Of a DNA stretch of 64,000 bases, positions 11,181 to 21,954 are shown in pieces (the stretch's first letter is position 1; each line of letters starts with the position of its first letter). The stretch comes from Adiantum capillus-veneris (Eukaryota > Streptophyta > Polypodiopsida > Polypodiales > Pteridaceae). The position numbers and the translations under genes were made by a program. The stretch covers positions 57,246,619 to 57,310,618 of the forward strand of contig CM043952.1 in the NCBI GenBank assembly GCA_014529385.2, in the 5' to 3' direction. Under the pieces are notes generated by a model. The model saw nothing but the letters and a program-made list of their open reading frames with translations. It did not search any database and was not told the DNA's origin.

Positions 11181-11971
11181 AGGAACTTCACATAATCTCG
11201 AAACAGTTTCAGTGGGCATGACAAAGAGCAACAAGAGATGTTGTGCCAGACGATTATTAGTTCAGTTCTCTCTCTCTCTTGCTCATTGCAAGATTCCATA
11301 TAACCAAGAGCCGAGCAACACTTAGATTGACAGTACACTGCAGGGCTTAGGGAACAAGGGTAGCATAACTACTTTTATTCATGACAAGCATAGGCAAGTA
11401 ATATATTTTGGTATATTGAGGACTTGAAGCTCGCAGTGCAGCTAAGGCCGAGAAATAGGCTCGTCATGTCATGCTCAGTTGCCTCATTAGGTGTACCAAT
11501 CCGAAAGAAAGCAGGACCAGCAAGAACGCCAACGCAAGAAACATTTCGAGTGCGTCACTCGCAAGCAAAAAGAAACTAGGACGGACAATCAAAACCAACA
11601 CCAGCATAGCACAAGTAAATCAATTATCGGCATACATAAGCGTACACGAAACCGTTGATGAGGCAGAGAAACAAACCTCTAGAGAAGTCCATGCTCTCAC
11701 CATCACTAGGCGAGGCATTGCTTGCACTCCCTTCACCACCACCAGCAATACCAGCATCCGATGCCATGATAATAGAGGATCCAGCTACTTTAAGCACAAC
11801 ACACAAACCCTCAAACTAATCCGCAGCAGACGCTCAGCAAATTTCAACTCCTCACAAGCGACAGCAACCTCTTCAACAGGATTCGGCAGAAGAAAACATT
11901 CGTTTACATATGGTGACTCAAGTCAACTTAAATTTGGAATTGCAGCATATCAGGACATAGAAATTGGATAG

Positions 11972-12260
11972 CAAAGAGAGAATCTTCCACCAAATAGTGA
12001 TAGCTCAAAGCTTAAACATCAAAGCAAAGATCAGCACTTCCTGGCATATTTACAAAAGCAGGATAGAGAGAATCTTCTAGTAGATAGATAGATCAAAAGC
12101 TGAAACAGTAAAAAAAACTTAAGACTTGCTGCTACATGTACAAAAGACTTGCTTGCATATTTACAGAAGCAGGACAGAGAAAGAATCTTCCGCTAGACAG
12201 ATAGCTCAAAAGCTCAAACAGTAAAACAAACTTGAGAATTCATGCTACATCTACAAAAGC
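11972..12260. repeat. Three degenerate tandem copies of a roughly 100 bp unit
   Basis: Each unit starts with a version of gagagaatcttc, continues with atagctcaaaagct and aaacagtaaa-like words, and ends with tacaaaagca. Units start near 11972, 12067 and 12178. They lie just 5' of the RPA1-like gene on its strand, near the expected Helitron 5' end. From 12261 to 12680 I see no gene I can support. Confidence 0.7.
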
Positions 12261-12679
12261 ACGACACAGCATAATGACGATCAGCTGAGACAAGAGCTTC
12301 TTATGACACTGTGTTTTTCCGACCTTTTATACAAGCTACAATGAGCATGTGCATTATTCTATTCTAAGCATTGCATTCCAACACGTGTTCTCAAGCACAG
12401 AGAATGAAGACGAACACCTCTCAGCACCTGAGGCTACACATCGCTCACGCCATTGAATGAAGTCGCCCCTAAAAGTACACGGGTCAACAATCTCAAAAAG
12501 CATCCAGACAGCGCACGCCTTCGACATTGAAAAAATAGCACTGCCGTATGAAACACCTGCACCACTGCACACATCCTCTGGCAGGAGCAGCACGAAAAGA
12601 CGTATACCCGTTGCACGCCACTTTCACGGAAGGACGAGACCTGCCAAAAACTACACTTTTGCATTTCAAACCAAAATTT

Positions 12680-12921
12680 TTTGAAATGCTTTCTTTGAAA
12701 TGAACCAGAGTGTACTTACCACCTACCCTTCACTTTTGGATTTCAAACCAAAAGTTTTTGAAAGGCTTCTTTGAAATGAACCAGAGTCTGACATGTGGAT
12801 GCCCTCCCCTTCCTAGAAAATTTTAAGCTACATTTTAATTCAAAAGATTTTTATCCTGCAAATTTTTTACATAAGATTTTCTTGATTAAAATTTTATTTT
12901 TTGGTAGGTCCTATTCAAGAC

Positions 12922-12986
<65 letters not shown>

Positions 12987-14115
12987 GCCAATTCAACTCT
13001 GAGACCATTTGACTATGTCCCTTTGCACAAAGCTACAATGTGCAATGTGCACATTCTCGAGGCTAAAAGGACAATTAGACATGGAGGTGCCAAGTGCGAG
13101 ATTTTATTTCAACGTTATACAATGCGTGAAATCTTTGAAAGTTCTACATTTTTTGAAGCTCATGTATAAATTTCAAGAGTAGGAGTGCATTTGTATAGAA
13201 ATGAAAAGTGAGTTCTTTATCCTCTGGGCACTATCAAATGGGATGGATGGTGGGGGTCATTCGGATCATCAAATTCAAATTGTTGAGTAAATTTAGTGCG
13301 AAAAAGTAAATTTGGGCTAGCAAGTTAATTCGAGCAAGTCGAGATTGTCTCGCACCTTGCACATCAAACCCACGACTTGCCCCGTTCAAGGCATGGACTC
13401 TAACCACCATGTCTGCATGCTTTTACTAAAGATCATGGTACTCCAATGCATTACATTGTAAGTGCGGGCTGATTTGTAAATTCGTGTGTCGATCGCATGG
13501 TCTACAATGCATGCATGTCATGATTCGTCACCTCCATCCTTGATCCCATTTGAGCATGCACATGCCATGTAGTGCTTTGCGTTCTTTACGGCTTTCAAAA
13601 TGCAAAGAAGAGCAACCCTTTACAAAAATAGAAGTAGTCATCCTTCAAATTTGAAAGTTGGAGTCGGTGTTTGAGAAAAGTGTGTCTTAAATTCTCCTTG
13701 AGCGAGCTCAAAACTCAAAACAATTGGTTGAAGGGAGAGGGAAAATAAAAGAATCCTCTTGAATAATTTAAGAAAATAAAGAGCATTGTAAAAAAATACC
13801 AATTATTTTACAAAACTTCCTCTTTGAATCTACCCTAAAGAAAATTTTGTATGTTTGTGAAATTGACTTTTCCCAACACTTGCTGGAGTGGAATTCCATG
13901 TTCTTGTCATAGATGGTGAGGTACTAAGCTTTTTTAGTATAAATAATATAGATATAGATGAAGTTTTTGAAAGGCTTTCTTTGAAATGAACCAGAGTGTA
14001 CTTACCACCTACCCTTCACTTTTTCATTTCAAACCAAAAGTTTTTGAAAGGCTTTCTTTGAAATGAACCAGAGTGTGACATGTGGATGCCCTCCCCTTCC
14101 TAGAAAATTTTAAGC
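12680..14115. repeat. Repeat B copy 2 flanked by direct repeats A (A-B-A')
   Basis: A (12680-12825) and A' (13963-14115) are near-identical, sharing accagagtgtacttaccacc and ggatgccctccccttcctag. They flank a full copy of repeat B (12826-13962), including its CT/CA tract at 12922-12984. The A units lack the B sequence, and B copy 1 at 530-1628 lacks A on its sides. This could be insertion of B with duplication of A, or a small LTR-like unit. Nothing codes here. Confidence 0.8.
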
Positions 14116-15198
14116 TGCATTATATACATTATAGATGAGAAGGGGCATTGAGATTAGTATGCCCTCACAAAAATGTTGGAATTTATGTAAGGACTCTGAA
14201 TGATGAAATAAAGAAGGTAACGAGCTTTATGAAATGAGATGGCCATGCTAGCACATAAGTTTCTTGCTTGCAGCTTGAAGTTTTACATTCCTGTGGAGCC
14301 ATTGTCCAATACATGTAGTGTTTTCAAAAGACTAGATAGAATATCAGATGCATTTTGTTTCTTGAGCTTTGCTTGAGCGCTCAGTACAACTTTCACTGGC
14401 ATTATTGGTTCACTCCGCTAATGAGGTTGATGGGTATTGCATATTCCACATTTAATGCCATTTTGTTTTTGTTGTTTGGGTTTCTTAGACAATCTTTTGG
14501 AAAGTGAAAAGTATTTTTCAAGCAACACCACATTGTGTGAGGGTAGGGTCATCTTTTTATCTATATGTGTTGGAGCTTTTTGAAACTAGTACATATGCTT
14601 GGGCTTGCCTATAATTGCATTTGAACTTGTGCATTGGCTAGTTTGGATGCAATGCTGTGGATGTGACTAGGAGCACATTTGCCTCATTCATGCAACCTGG
14701 GTGGTAAGAGTAACTATATTGAGATGCCATGCTTCACCTAGGGGTGGTATGAGATGCACCACTGAGGAGTGTTGAGACAAACAAGGTTTATCCGTTTTAA
14801 ACACAAATGCAATCTCTTGTTGTCTAGGGACCAGCCACAATAGATTGTACATGGGCAGGGTGATTGCAAAGAGAAGGTCGTAAATCTCTCCTTGGTAGTC
14901 TTCCCTAGAAGCTTTTCTCTACTTTTGGAAAATAAGACATTAAAGATGCTCTCTTTAGTTATGAGAATAGTAACCCAAGAATATCGTGTGACAAACTGGT
15001 GTTACTCATACCTTAAAAATTATTACATCAACCAATATTGCGGTATTATGGTTTCTTGAACACCTTGACGTTGTGCCACCTCACCACCAAGAAGATGATG
15101 TGCTCACCCTTCTTTACCTGCAATTGATGGCATTCCATGTGTACCTACGCAGCAGCGTTGGAGTTCCTTTGCCAGTTTCCACGATACTTACGGGGTAG
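14116..15198. other. Unassigned DNA
   Basis: About 1.1 kb, AT-rich on the left. I find no coding region, RNA gene or repeat match to the rest of the window. Confidence 0.6.
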
Positions 15199-15612
15199 GG
15201 AATGGCCTACTAGTGCTGGAATTAAGGTGACTAGCTGGAAATCGTTGCAGAGCGTGCTAGGAGCCTTAATTCCAAGAAATGGTCACTAATAGACCATTCC
15301 GAACCGTCAAGGTCAAGGAGAAGGGGGGCGAGGAGATACTTGCGGCAAATCCTTAGTGCTAAATCATGATTCACGTTCTTTGTGAGGTCGATTCAAATTC
15401 CCAGTGTTGATCTGGGCAGTGTACATTGGCTTGTAAATTTTACGTGGAGACTCTGAGCTCTGACGATTTTGCATGCTCATTTGGTGAGCACTTGATAGCT
15501 ACTCAGCACAATTCTGTAGTAGAAAGTGCACTAGATGGACGACATGCATTCTCTGCCACCGAACCTTGACGGTTGGAAATGGCTCGTAGTATTACAAGGA
15601 ATGGTCATTGAG
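15199..15612. repeat. Fold-back repeat, possible MITE remnant
   Basis: Positions 15199-15300 fold on themselves: ggaatggcctactagtg...ctggaattaagg on the left pairs with the reverse complement of ccttaattcca...cactaatagaccattcc on the right. In addition ccgaaccgtcaaggt (about 15299) is the inverted match of accttgacggttgg (about 15564), and ggaatggtcattgag near 15600 repeats the outer arm. The whole abuts the truncated end of the copia fragment. No transposase is present. Confidence 0.5.
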
Positions 15613-16534
15613 AGTGACAATTGCTAAAAACTTAGGAATTTGCAACCATTTTTTGGTAGAGTAGAATTGGATTGGAGAGCCTGGCATTGGCCGAAAGACA
15701 AGGCGTTCCGGCTTCCCTAGAAAACCTAGTGTACATATAAGGTGCTGCTGTACAAAACGGATTGATTTGCCTTGAAGCACATAAACACTCCGGACTTCGC
15801 TTTAAGTGGATACACCCATGTATGCCTAGAGTAATCATCAATGAGAAGTAAAGGTAATTGCCGAAGGACGGACTTTGCATGGGCCCATAAACATCACTAT
15901 GCACAAGTTGGAACCTGCATGTAGCCCTAACTGAACCATCCTTTCAAAACTTCCAACACTGCATCTTACCCAAAATACAGCCTTCATAAACATGTTTGAC
16001 ACGTGTTGCAAGAGGCGGCAAAGAAGCAACGATATTAGATTTTTGCAAATGCAGTAAACTGAAAAAATTCAAATGCCCAAAATGTGCATGCCGAAGTTTT
16101 GCATGTAAAACAACCTTTGAATCTACAACAGTATTTGTAAAATTTTTCTCACACTTGTCATACAAAGTGAGCTTATACAACCCAAGGCATAAAATGCCAA
16201 ATGCAACAATTTCATCACCAAAACTGTGATCATGTTTTGTACATATGTCATCCACAAATTTGACTACAAGACCAAGTCTAGCAAGTGCAGATACAGACAA
16301 AATATTCTTCTTGATCTCAGGTGCATACAATGCATCAACAAGTGTGAAAGAACTGCCATTGGTAGTAGTAAGCATAATCTTTTCAAATCCCTAAACTAGA
16401 TAAGAGGCGTTGTTCGCACAAGTGACTGAATTCCCATGAGGGACAAACTCAAGAGAGGTAAAAAAATCATGATGTGAGGTAGTGTGCTTTGCAGCACCAT
16501 TGTGAAAATATCACACATATGAATTATAGTAACT
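15613..16534 (-). pseudogene. Copia GAG-pre-integrase and integrase N-terminus
   Basis: The frame 16375-15944 reads LTTTNGSSFTLVDALYAPEI, KKNILSVSAL and KLRHAHFGHLNF, the core of the GAG-pre-integrase domain; the His-His part of the integrase zinc finger is in the last block. Frames 15904-15632 and 15780-15592 continue with integrase-like HSDVYGPMQSPSFGNYLYF in shifted frames. Upstream, 16534-16376 reads like the linker before this domain, with breaks. The pol ORF of a copia element makes protease, integrase, RT and RNase H. Here the catalytic core is only partial and everything downstream is lost at the fold-back repeat. Confidence 0.8.
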
Positions 16535-16539
16535 AACAT

Positions 16540-16738
16540 TGTGCACTTTGTCGCACGTGTCGGAGGCTGGGAACTTGCCTATGCACTATGTGTGAGCCTC
16601 AGAAGGCTGCAAGCACACAACTAGAGAGTCCTAGAAAGCTCAAAGAAACAATGGTGTGTCACTCACTGCTCAATGCTTCCGTCGTGAAGGATGTTGTGCT
16701 ACGAAGAAGAAGGAGCCGCCACTGATGCCGTCGCAATG

Positions 16739-16772
<34 letters not shown>

Positions 16773-17288
16773 CATACACACACATGCATACACACATGAG
16801 CACACGAAGGAGAAGGAGACAGAGATGGAGCAAGAGCACCTTTTAGCTTACACCTCTTAGAATAATGATTTAGGTCAAAATAGACATTTTATAAGAGTTT
16901 AATCCATTCACACATGGGCGTCCACAATGACCGGTCAAAGTAAAAATAGTATCAAATGAGATATGTGGTGCGCCTCTCATGGCGATCACCCAAGCACCTA
17001 TAGGACCAACAAGCCCGGTCCCTGACTCAAAACAATGTGATATCCATGGATGTTAAGTGGGCTGATGTCCATTTGCCAAGGTCAGTGCCAAGAGATGGGA
17101 AGCGTTGGGCAGAACAAGCCTCCAATTTTCTCGATGTTGACCCCACTGTCACTTGTAATGACTTTAACACCAAGGTCAGCACCAAGCGATGGGGAGCGTT
17201 GGGCAGACACCAAGCCTCCTATTCGCTTGGTGCAGACTCCACTGTCGCTTGTTTTAATACCAAAAAGGGTCTCTGTCGTCGGTTAACA
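16540..17288 (-). repeat. Gy3 3' LTR
   Basis: Read on the minus strand this LTR starts TGTTAACC and ends GTGCACA, the same ends as the Gy2 LTR. It contains a (CT)n tract (16740-16769). The word tggtgtgtcactcac matches both the other Gy3 LTR and the reverse complement of the Gy2 LTRs. Inside, at 17080-17280, a roughly 95 bp segment (aagcgttgggcag...ccaagcctcc...gctt) is present in two tandem variants. Confidence 0.85.
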
Positions 17289-17303
17289 TGCCCTCCTTCC
17301 TGA
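17289..17303 (-). promoter_or_regulatory. Gy3 polypurine tract
   Basis: On the minus strand the sequence is catcaggaaggagggca immediately before the LTR start TGTTAACC. Gy2 has catcaggaaggggggcaa in the same place. It primes plus-strand DNA synthesis in LTR retrotransposons. Confidence 0.8.
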
Positions 17304-18701
17304 TGTAGATTCCTTCCTCAAAAGCTATTGAGATGAAATCCATTCGTCGCGGTGGAAGAGAATCCGAGATTGAAATGCTTAGCCTTCTTCATCAGTGAAA
17401 AATCAACCAAAAATTGGCATAGTAGTTGCATTCTTATATACATTTAAAAATCATATGCAGTTGTAGGCATACAAATTGATTGGTAACAGAATATTAAACA
17501 ATTTGTTAGCAGTAAAACATTAAACTGTAATATACTCAAATGCATAATCAATTGTAAATTTCAAAAAATAAACAAGTCTGGGATCGTTAATTAAACGATT
17601 GAGAGGCACTAGAGGTCAATTATTAATACCATGGGCAAACTTTTGTATTTTCTATGGTCAATTAAATTGTTTAATCACAAGAGCAAAGTATTTCATGTCT
17701 GAGGGCTGACTAGAGGCTATACCTAGAAGACCTTGTAGCTAAGCTATGATAAAAGGAATTTCTCATGAAATCGTAGCCTGACTTATTTCCTTTTCTTTGA
17801 CCCCCAAAAATTTGTTCCCATTGAATCAATTTTGATGTGTGTGCTTATTTTGTATGCCTTCGGTTTTTAGCTTTTCAAGGAAAAGCGCCCACACTGGGAA
17901 CCTCTAGGGCTCTAGTACCATAGGTGATACATGTGAGTGAAGTAACAAATCAAGCTAGTACTTCTCTTCCAGCCTAAGATTTTACATTGTGGCACTTTTG
18001 ATTTTTTTTTGTTTGTTCGTTTTCAGCATTTTAATTTTGTAACTTTGGGGGGTCATATAACACTACTACCCTCCACAGGCTCATCACACTAGTAAACTCC
18101 CTTTATAATACTTAAGTTAAAGGTCAATAGGAACTAAGCCCACAATGCTGCCTAAATCGAATTAAGAACCTAAAGTAACCATGGATTATTAGGAAGGCAT
18201 TCCCCATTGTATTAAGAGAAGATCTCTAACTCCTAACTTGGTTAAACTAGCTTAGTCAGACTACTTAATTCTGAAACCTAGATAAGGGATTATGACAGAA
18301 AATTATATAGAATCTAATGTTTAATCTAAACAAATGTGCTGAATATTGTGCTACCAATCCATTTAAAGCAGCCAAACATGGATGCAAAAAAAGAAGACAA
18401 GAGGCAATGCTAATGGACAAGAAACACCTGTTCGTGTTGATGATGCTTGATTCAAAGAGTGAACGAGAGAAAGATTCCATGAAGTTCAAAATCCTAAAAA
18501 TGGCAACGCGTTCATGTTGATGATCATGTTTGATTCGAAGAGTGAACGAGAGAAAGATTCCATGAAGTTCAAAATCCTAACAATGGCAACACAAGGAATA
18601 CCTCTAGGAGGCACATCAATGGGAAGAGGCACCAACCTTTATTGAACACAATCAAACAATATAAGGAACTTTAACCTAATTATTTGCACCCCCCTAGAGA
18701 G
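17304..18701 (-). other. Gy3 3' untranslated region
   Basis: Noncoding, AT-rich. The block 17870-17940 (aaaagcgcccacactgggaa, then aacctctagggctctagtac) is the reverse complement of the Gy2 3' region at about 61193-61260, so it belongs to the element. A tandem duplication with an 83 bp period lies at 18430-18595 (gtgaacgagagaaagattcc occurs twice). Confidence 0.7.
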
Positions 18702-18806
18702 TCAAGGGAAAAAGATATTGTAGAGATGGGGAGATAACCCTAAGGCTAAACCCCTATCCTCATCATCGTCGAGAAAAACAAAGTCATCATTCATGAGACC
18801 ATACCT
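18702..18806 (-). pseudogene. Remnant of the accessory ORF in Gy3 (C-terminus)
   Basis: The minus-strand frame reads DFVFLDDDEDRGLALGL, then LYNIFFP and a stop at 18702-18704. This matches the C-terminus of the Gy2 accessory ORF (DFIYLDDEDRGLALG...GLYNILFP, stop) almost residue for residue. The reading is cut on its 5' side at the 290 bp repeat starting near 18807. It is the only part of the ORF left in Gy3 itself and shows that the ORF belongs to the family. Confidence 0.75.
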
Positions 18807-19085
18807 AATCCGATAGCCTTAGCTACGTTCTCTCTCTAACAAACTCTGCAAAGCTTGGTAGTATCATCTCTCTCTCTCTCTCCCTAATCTATCTCTATAT
18901 TCTTGCGCTACACCCTCTCTCCCTCCTTGTGGCCCCCACACACACATACTAAGCAGCACTCTCCAACTACCTGCGCTCTCCCACACACCTCTCATGCTCT
19001 CTCCTCGGCGTCCTCACTCGGGCTCCTCACCATCTGGCGGCTCCCACGCTCTCATGGCATTCAGAATTGCCAACCAACATCGTAA
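18807..19085. repeat. Roughly 290 bp direct repeat, copy 1
   Basis: This matches 27898-28199 in the same orientation. Shared words include atagcctta, cacacacacatactaagcag, ctctcccacacacctctca, and aattgccaaccaacat at the right end. It carries CT and CA tracts. Both copies truncate Gy3 coding sequence, the accessory ORF here and the protease at the other copy. Confidence 0.8.
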
Positions 19086-21416
19086 AAATTTATTTTATTT
19101 CTTCAATGGTCTTTTAAGACCTTGTTCCCGCTCTAAAAGGTTTTAACATTGTACACGCAATCCTTGAGATCTCAAAGATCTATATGACAAGAACTGAACT
19201 CAAGTCTTTTCTCCCCCTATTCTCTCAAATCTCACCATCTCTATCTCTCCCCAAAAGTCAAAATTTGAAGCTTTTCCCAATACTTACAATAAAACTTGTG
19301 TATGCTTCTCGCTTTCCTAAAAGGCAAGCTCAAAATCTAACTGGGATTTTACAATTTTGACCACCTAGCATGCATTAACACAAGTTAAGGCAAACTCACA
19401 AGACTTTAAAGATCTATTTTGGCTAAGATTGAACTCAAGACCTCTTATTGTAATGCTCACCTTGAAACTTTCTCGAGCTGGTAAGCTTTCCATCTCTTTC
19501 CAGTCAAAAATTTAAGAACTTCCCTTGAAAGAACTAACATAGCATGCAAATTTTAATGTAAACATCAGCAAATGCTTTAGAATTCTATCTAATCATTTTT
19601 ATGCGACAACATCAAATCATGTTAAACAGGCATACATGTGCAATGATTTAAAATGCAAATGCTTCTAACATGCCCATGCATATCCCAATTTATCTCAAAA
19701 TTGTTACAAAATGTCGAAAAATCTTGGGGTCTACATTCCTCCACCACTGAAACGTGAAGTCGTCCTCGACGAACAACAAAATATCTTTGACATTGTAAAT
19801 GAACTTCTTTAAACTGTTGCAACTCCCCAGCTTGGCAGCTACACTTTGAAAAATAATTGGCTCCCCTCCTTAACTACAAACGCCCTCGTGAGCATAATAG
19901 CCTAAAATACAACACACCAAAACTAATTATAGTATGTCTATTCTCAGTTAGACATTAAAACATCATACTTTTTCAACATTTTAGTCAAGTAATAACATAT
20001 TCAGTGATAAATTAATAAACGGTAAACATAGTAGAATAAACCAACTAGCACTAGTAAATCTATATACTCACACTAACAACTTTTATAAAAATTTACTAAT
20101 AAAAAACCCTAGCCTCCCCTATAGGCAACTAAGCAATAAATAATAAAAGGGATTAGTTAATAGAATAACTACAAACTATCCTAATCCAGACAATAATTTA
20201 TCACCATTAATAACAAGAACAACTCCCTTCCATGTTGACAGAGCTCTATAGAGGTAAAGCCTACTAACCCCTATATTATAAAGAGTATATCGATATGACA
20301 ACTACGTGGAAGTCATAGCCTGAACTTTTTGCGAGTTTAATAACAAGAACAGCTCCCTTCCATGTTGACTTCCATTTTTAATTCCTTTTTTTCATTTTTA
20401 ATTCCCATTGTTTATTGCTTCTTTATTTTTCATGCACTCATTCTTTTGTTTTTGCAAGTCACGTTGGACTTGAAATTTACATTTCTTATTTTTGTTTTTT
20501 ATTCAATTTTTCACACATTCCACCCTCACTGCTACGTCGAGCAGGAATATCCTTTCACATTCACTTACCAACCCGTATAAAACCTAGCTACGGCTCGTGG
20601 CTCTGTCACTAGAGACAAAGTTGACTCCACCTGCCTACCAAGCTTATACGGAAATGGGTACACAACATATAACATATAAGTTTCCCTCCTTAAACTCATC
20701 ACATCTACGACACTTCAAAAAAAAAAAAATTACCATTAAGGGCATAAATGTACTATCCAACACTAGATTAGCTATAGTGACTATATTAATTAATAACCCT
20801 TACTACTCCCTGTTAGCCACTAACCAACTCGATCAAAATTCTTGATTAATAATTCTAGATAAAGACTGCTAATAAAACCGTATAGATTACTAATCTAGCC
20901 AGTTTAATAAAACTATGTCGCATAATTATTAATTCTTCACTAACTTGCAGGCATTAAAATGAAAAGATGTTAACAATTTGAAATTACAACTTGGAAACAA
21001 AACACCTATTAAGTTTTTCTCAAAACTGTTACTTTACTTTGAATTGCATCCCCAGATACAGCTTAACATCTCTTTACTTCACAACAACTACTCCAATCTT
21101 CTCTTTTGATCACACACTCTAACTTTGCTTACTGCAAAATGTTTAGAACTACACACCCACTAATGCAATGTAGTATCCTACTCCTAATTTTATTGGTTCT
21201 TTTAATTTTTGTTTTGTTTTGTTAGTTGTTTGTGTTTTTAGCTTTTTGTTTTGGATAAAACAAAAAATCAAGCATAAAAGAAAACATTTCTTTTTGGACT
21301 GTGATTTTTTATTTGTTTGGATTTTTATGGTTTTGTTTGTTTGTTTTTTTAAAAAACATGTGTATGCAAAGCTAGGCAAACCTAAAGTCCCTCTACATCA
21401 TCCTCTAAATCTCTCA
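19086..21416. other. AT-rich unassigned DNA inside Gy3
   Basis: I find no coding region that I can support. A word of about 30 bp, aataacaagaacaactccc followed by ttccatgttgac, occurs at about 20211 and again at about 20339. Poly-T-rich stretches at 20370-20520 and 21185-21350 give long but low-complexity frames. Confidence 0.55.
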
Positions 21417-21755
21417 CTACATATTATGGAATAGTGTAAGTGCATTGGCTAGGCCAAAAGGTGTTGCACACTGAAGAACCCCTCCATAGGGTTGTGCCTG
21501 GCCATATTGGAGTATTGCTTGTTGTCTAGGCAACAACATTTGATATAATCCCCTAGATAAACCCAAGGGGACCCCCTCATCCTCATCGTCAAGAATAACA
21601 AACTCCAAATCTACTATGGGGTCAATCATAATATTCTCATCTAAGTCACGAAACATCTTCATAAATGCCATAGGACCATTCTCACAAAAATACCCAAAAA
21701 GTGCAAGCAAGAAACGTAGATAATCCCAGTCATGCATCTCTAAATCAAAATCCAT
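21417..21755 (-). pseudogene. Accessory acidic ORF of Gy4, fused to an RT scrap
   Basis: The 112-residue frame starts MDFDLEMHDWDYLRFLLALF and contains VILDDEDEGVPLG and GLYQMLLP, the conserved C-terminal block of the family accessory ORF (compare Gy2 60134-60565). After this block the frame runs into ATPFGLANALTLFHN, which looks like the RT motif PFGL-NAP-TFQ. The normal stop is therefore replaced by a fusion to a piece of reverse transcriptase, probably by rearrangement. It lies directly downstream of the Gy4 integrase, the same place as in Gy2. Function is unknown. Confidence 0.7.
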
Positions 21756-21954
21756 AGCCCACCATTGTAATAGCCATTATACTTCATGTATATCATCTAT
21801 CATGCAGACGACGGTCTCTATGCCTAACCCACGAATGAAAGGTCTAAACACAGCTTATAGAGGTGTCCATGACTCACCAAATGGAGATGGAATGGAAAAC
21901 ATGTGATGGTAAATGAGGCAATAACTCCTGCCAAAAAATAATTAGTGTTAACAC

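Larger units (their letters stand above)
7621..11767 (-). pseudogene. RPA1-like single-strand DNA-binding protein, five putative exons
   Basis: Putative exons are 11767-11677 (start ATG at 11767), 9403-9224, 9101-8365, 8299-8069 and 7994-7621, all with GT donors and AG acceptors. Reading phase is kept across junctions 1-2, 2-3 and 4-5. Exon 3 has OB-fold-like sequence (FKFDIVDSDCIDMITVVVVD). Exon 5 has a zinc ribbon CSVCDSSK...CCSLCDKDH followed by an RPA1 C-terminal-like stretch (VVMVQVSGSMVDRLLGLP). RPA1 coats single-stranded DNA in replication, and Helitrons often carry it to help rolling-circle transfer. Frameshifts seem present late in exon 3 and early in exon 5, so I treat it as decayed. 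Intron 1 is 2.27 kb, and exon 1 is the least certain part. Confidence 0.62.
1629..12350 (-). mobile_element. Helitron-like rolling-circle transposon (degenerate)
   Basis: On the minus strand the order is RPA1-like gene (11767 to 7621), Rep N-terminal region (6916-5652), HUH/Y2 nuclease (5651-3954), PIF1-type helicase (3953-2426) and EEP endonuclease (2444-1710). RPA proteins are known passengers of plant Helitrons. A C-terminal EEP domain is known from the Helentron/Helitron2 branch. The Rep-helicase part has in-frame amber codons at 6230, 5652 and 3954 and several frameshifts, so this copy is not autonomous. I could not find a convincing 5' TC end or 3' hairpin-CTRR end, so the boundaries are inferred from where repeat B and the tandem repeats begin. 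Confidence 0.75.

Noticed and set aside
11471..11971. 166-codon plus-strand frame
   Set aside because: Low-complexity Ser/Thr/Asn-rich translation antisense to the putative first exon of the RPA1-like gene; no domain and no convincing start context.
19622..21379. tRNA or other RNA gene in the AT-rich block
   Set aside because: I looked for cloverleaf-like B-box sequence (ggttcgaatcc type) there and in other gaps and saw none that I could support.
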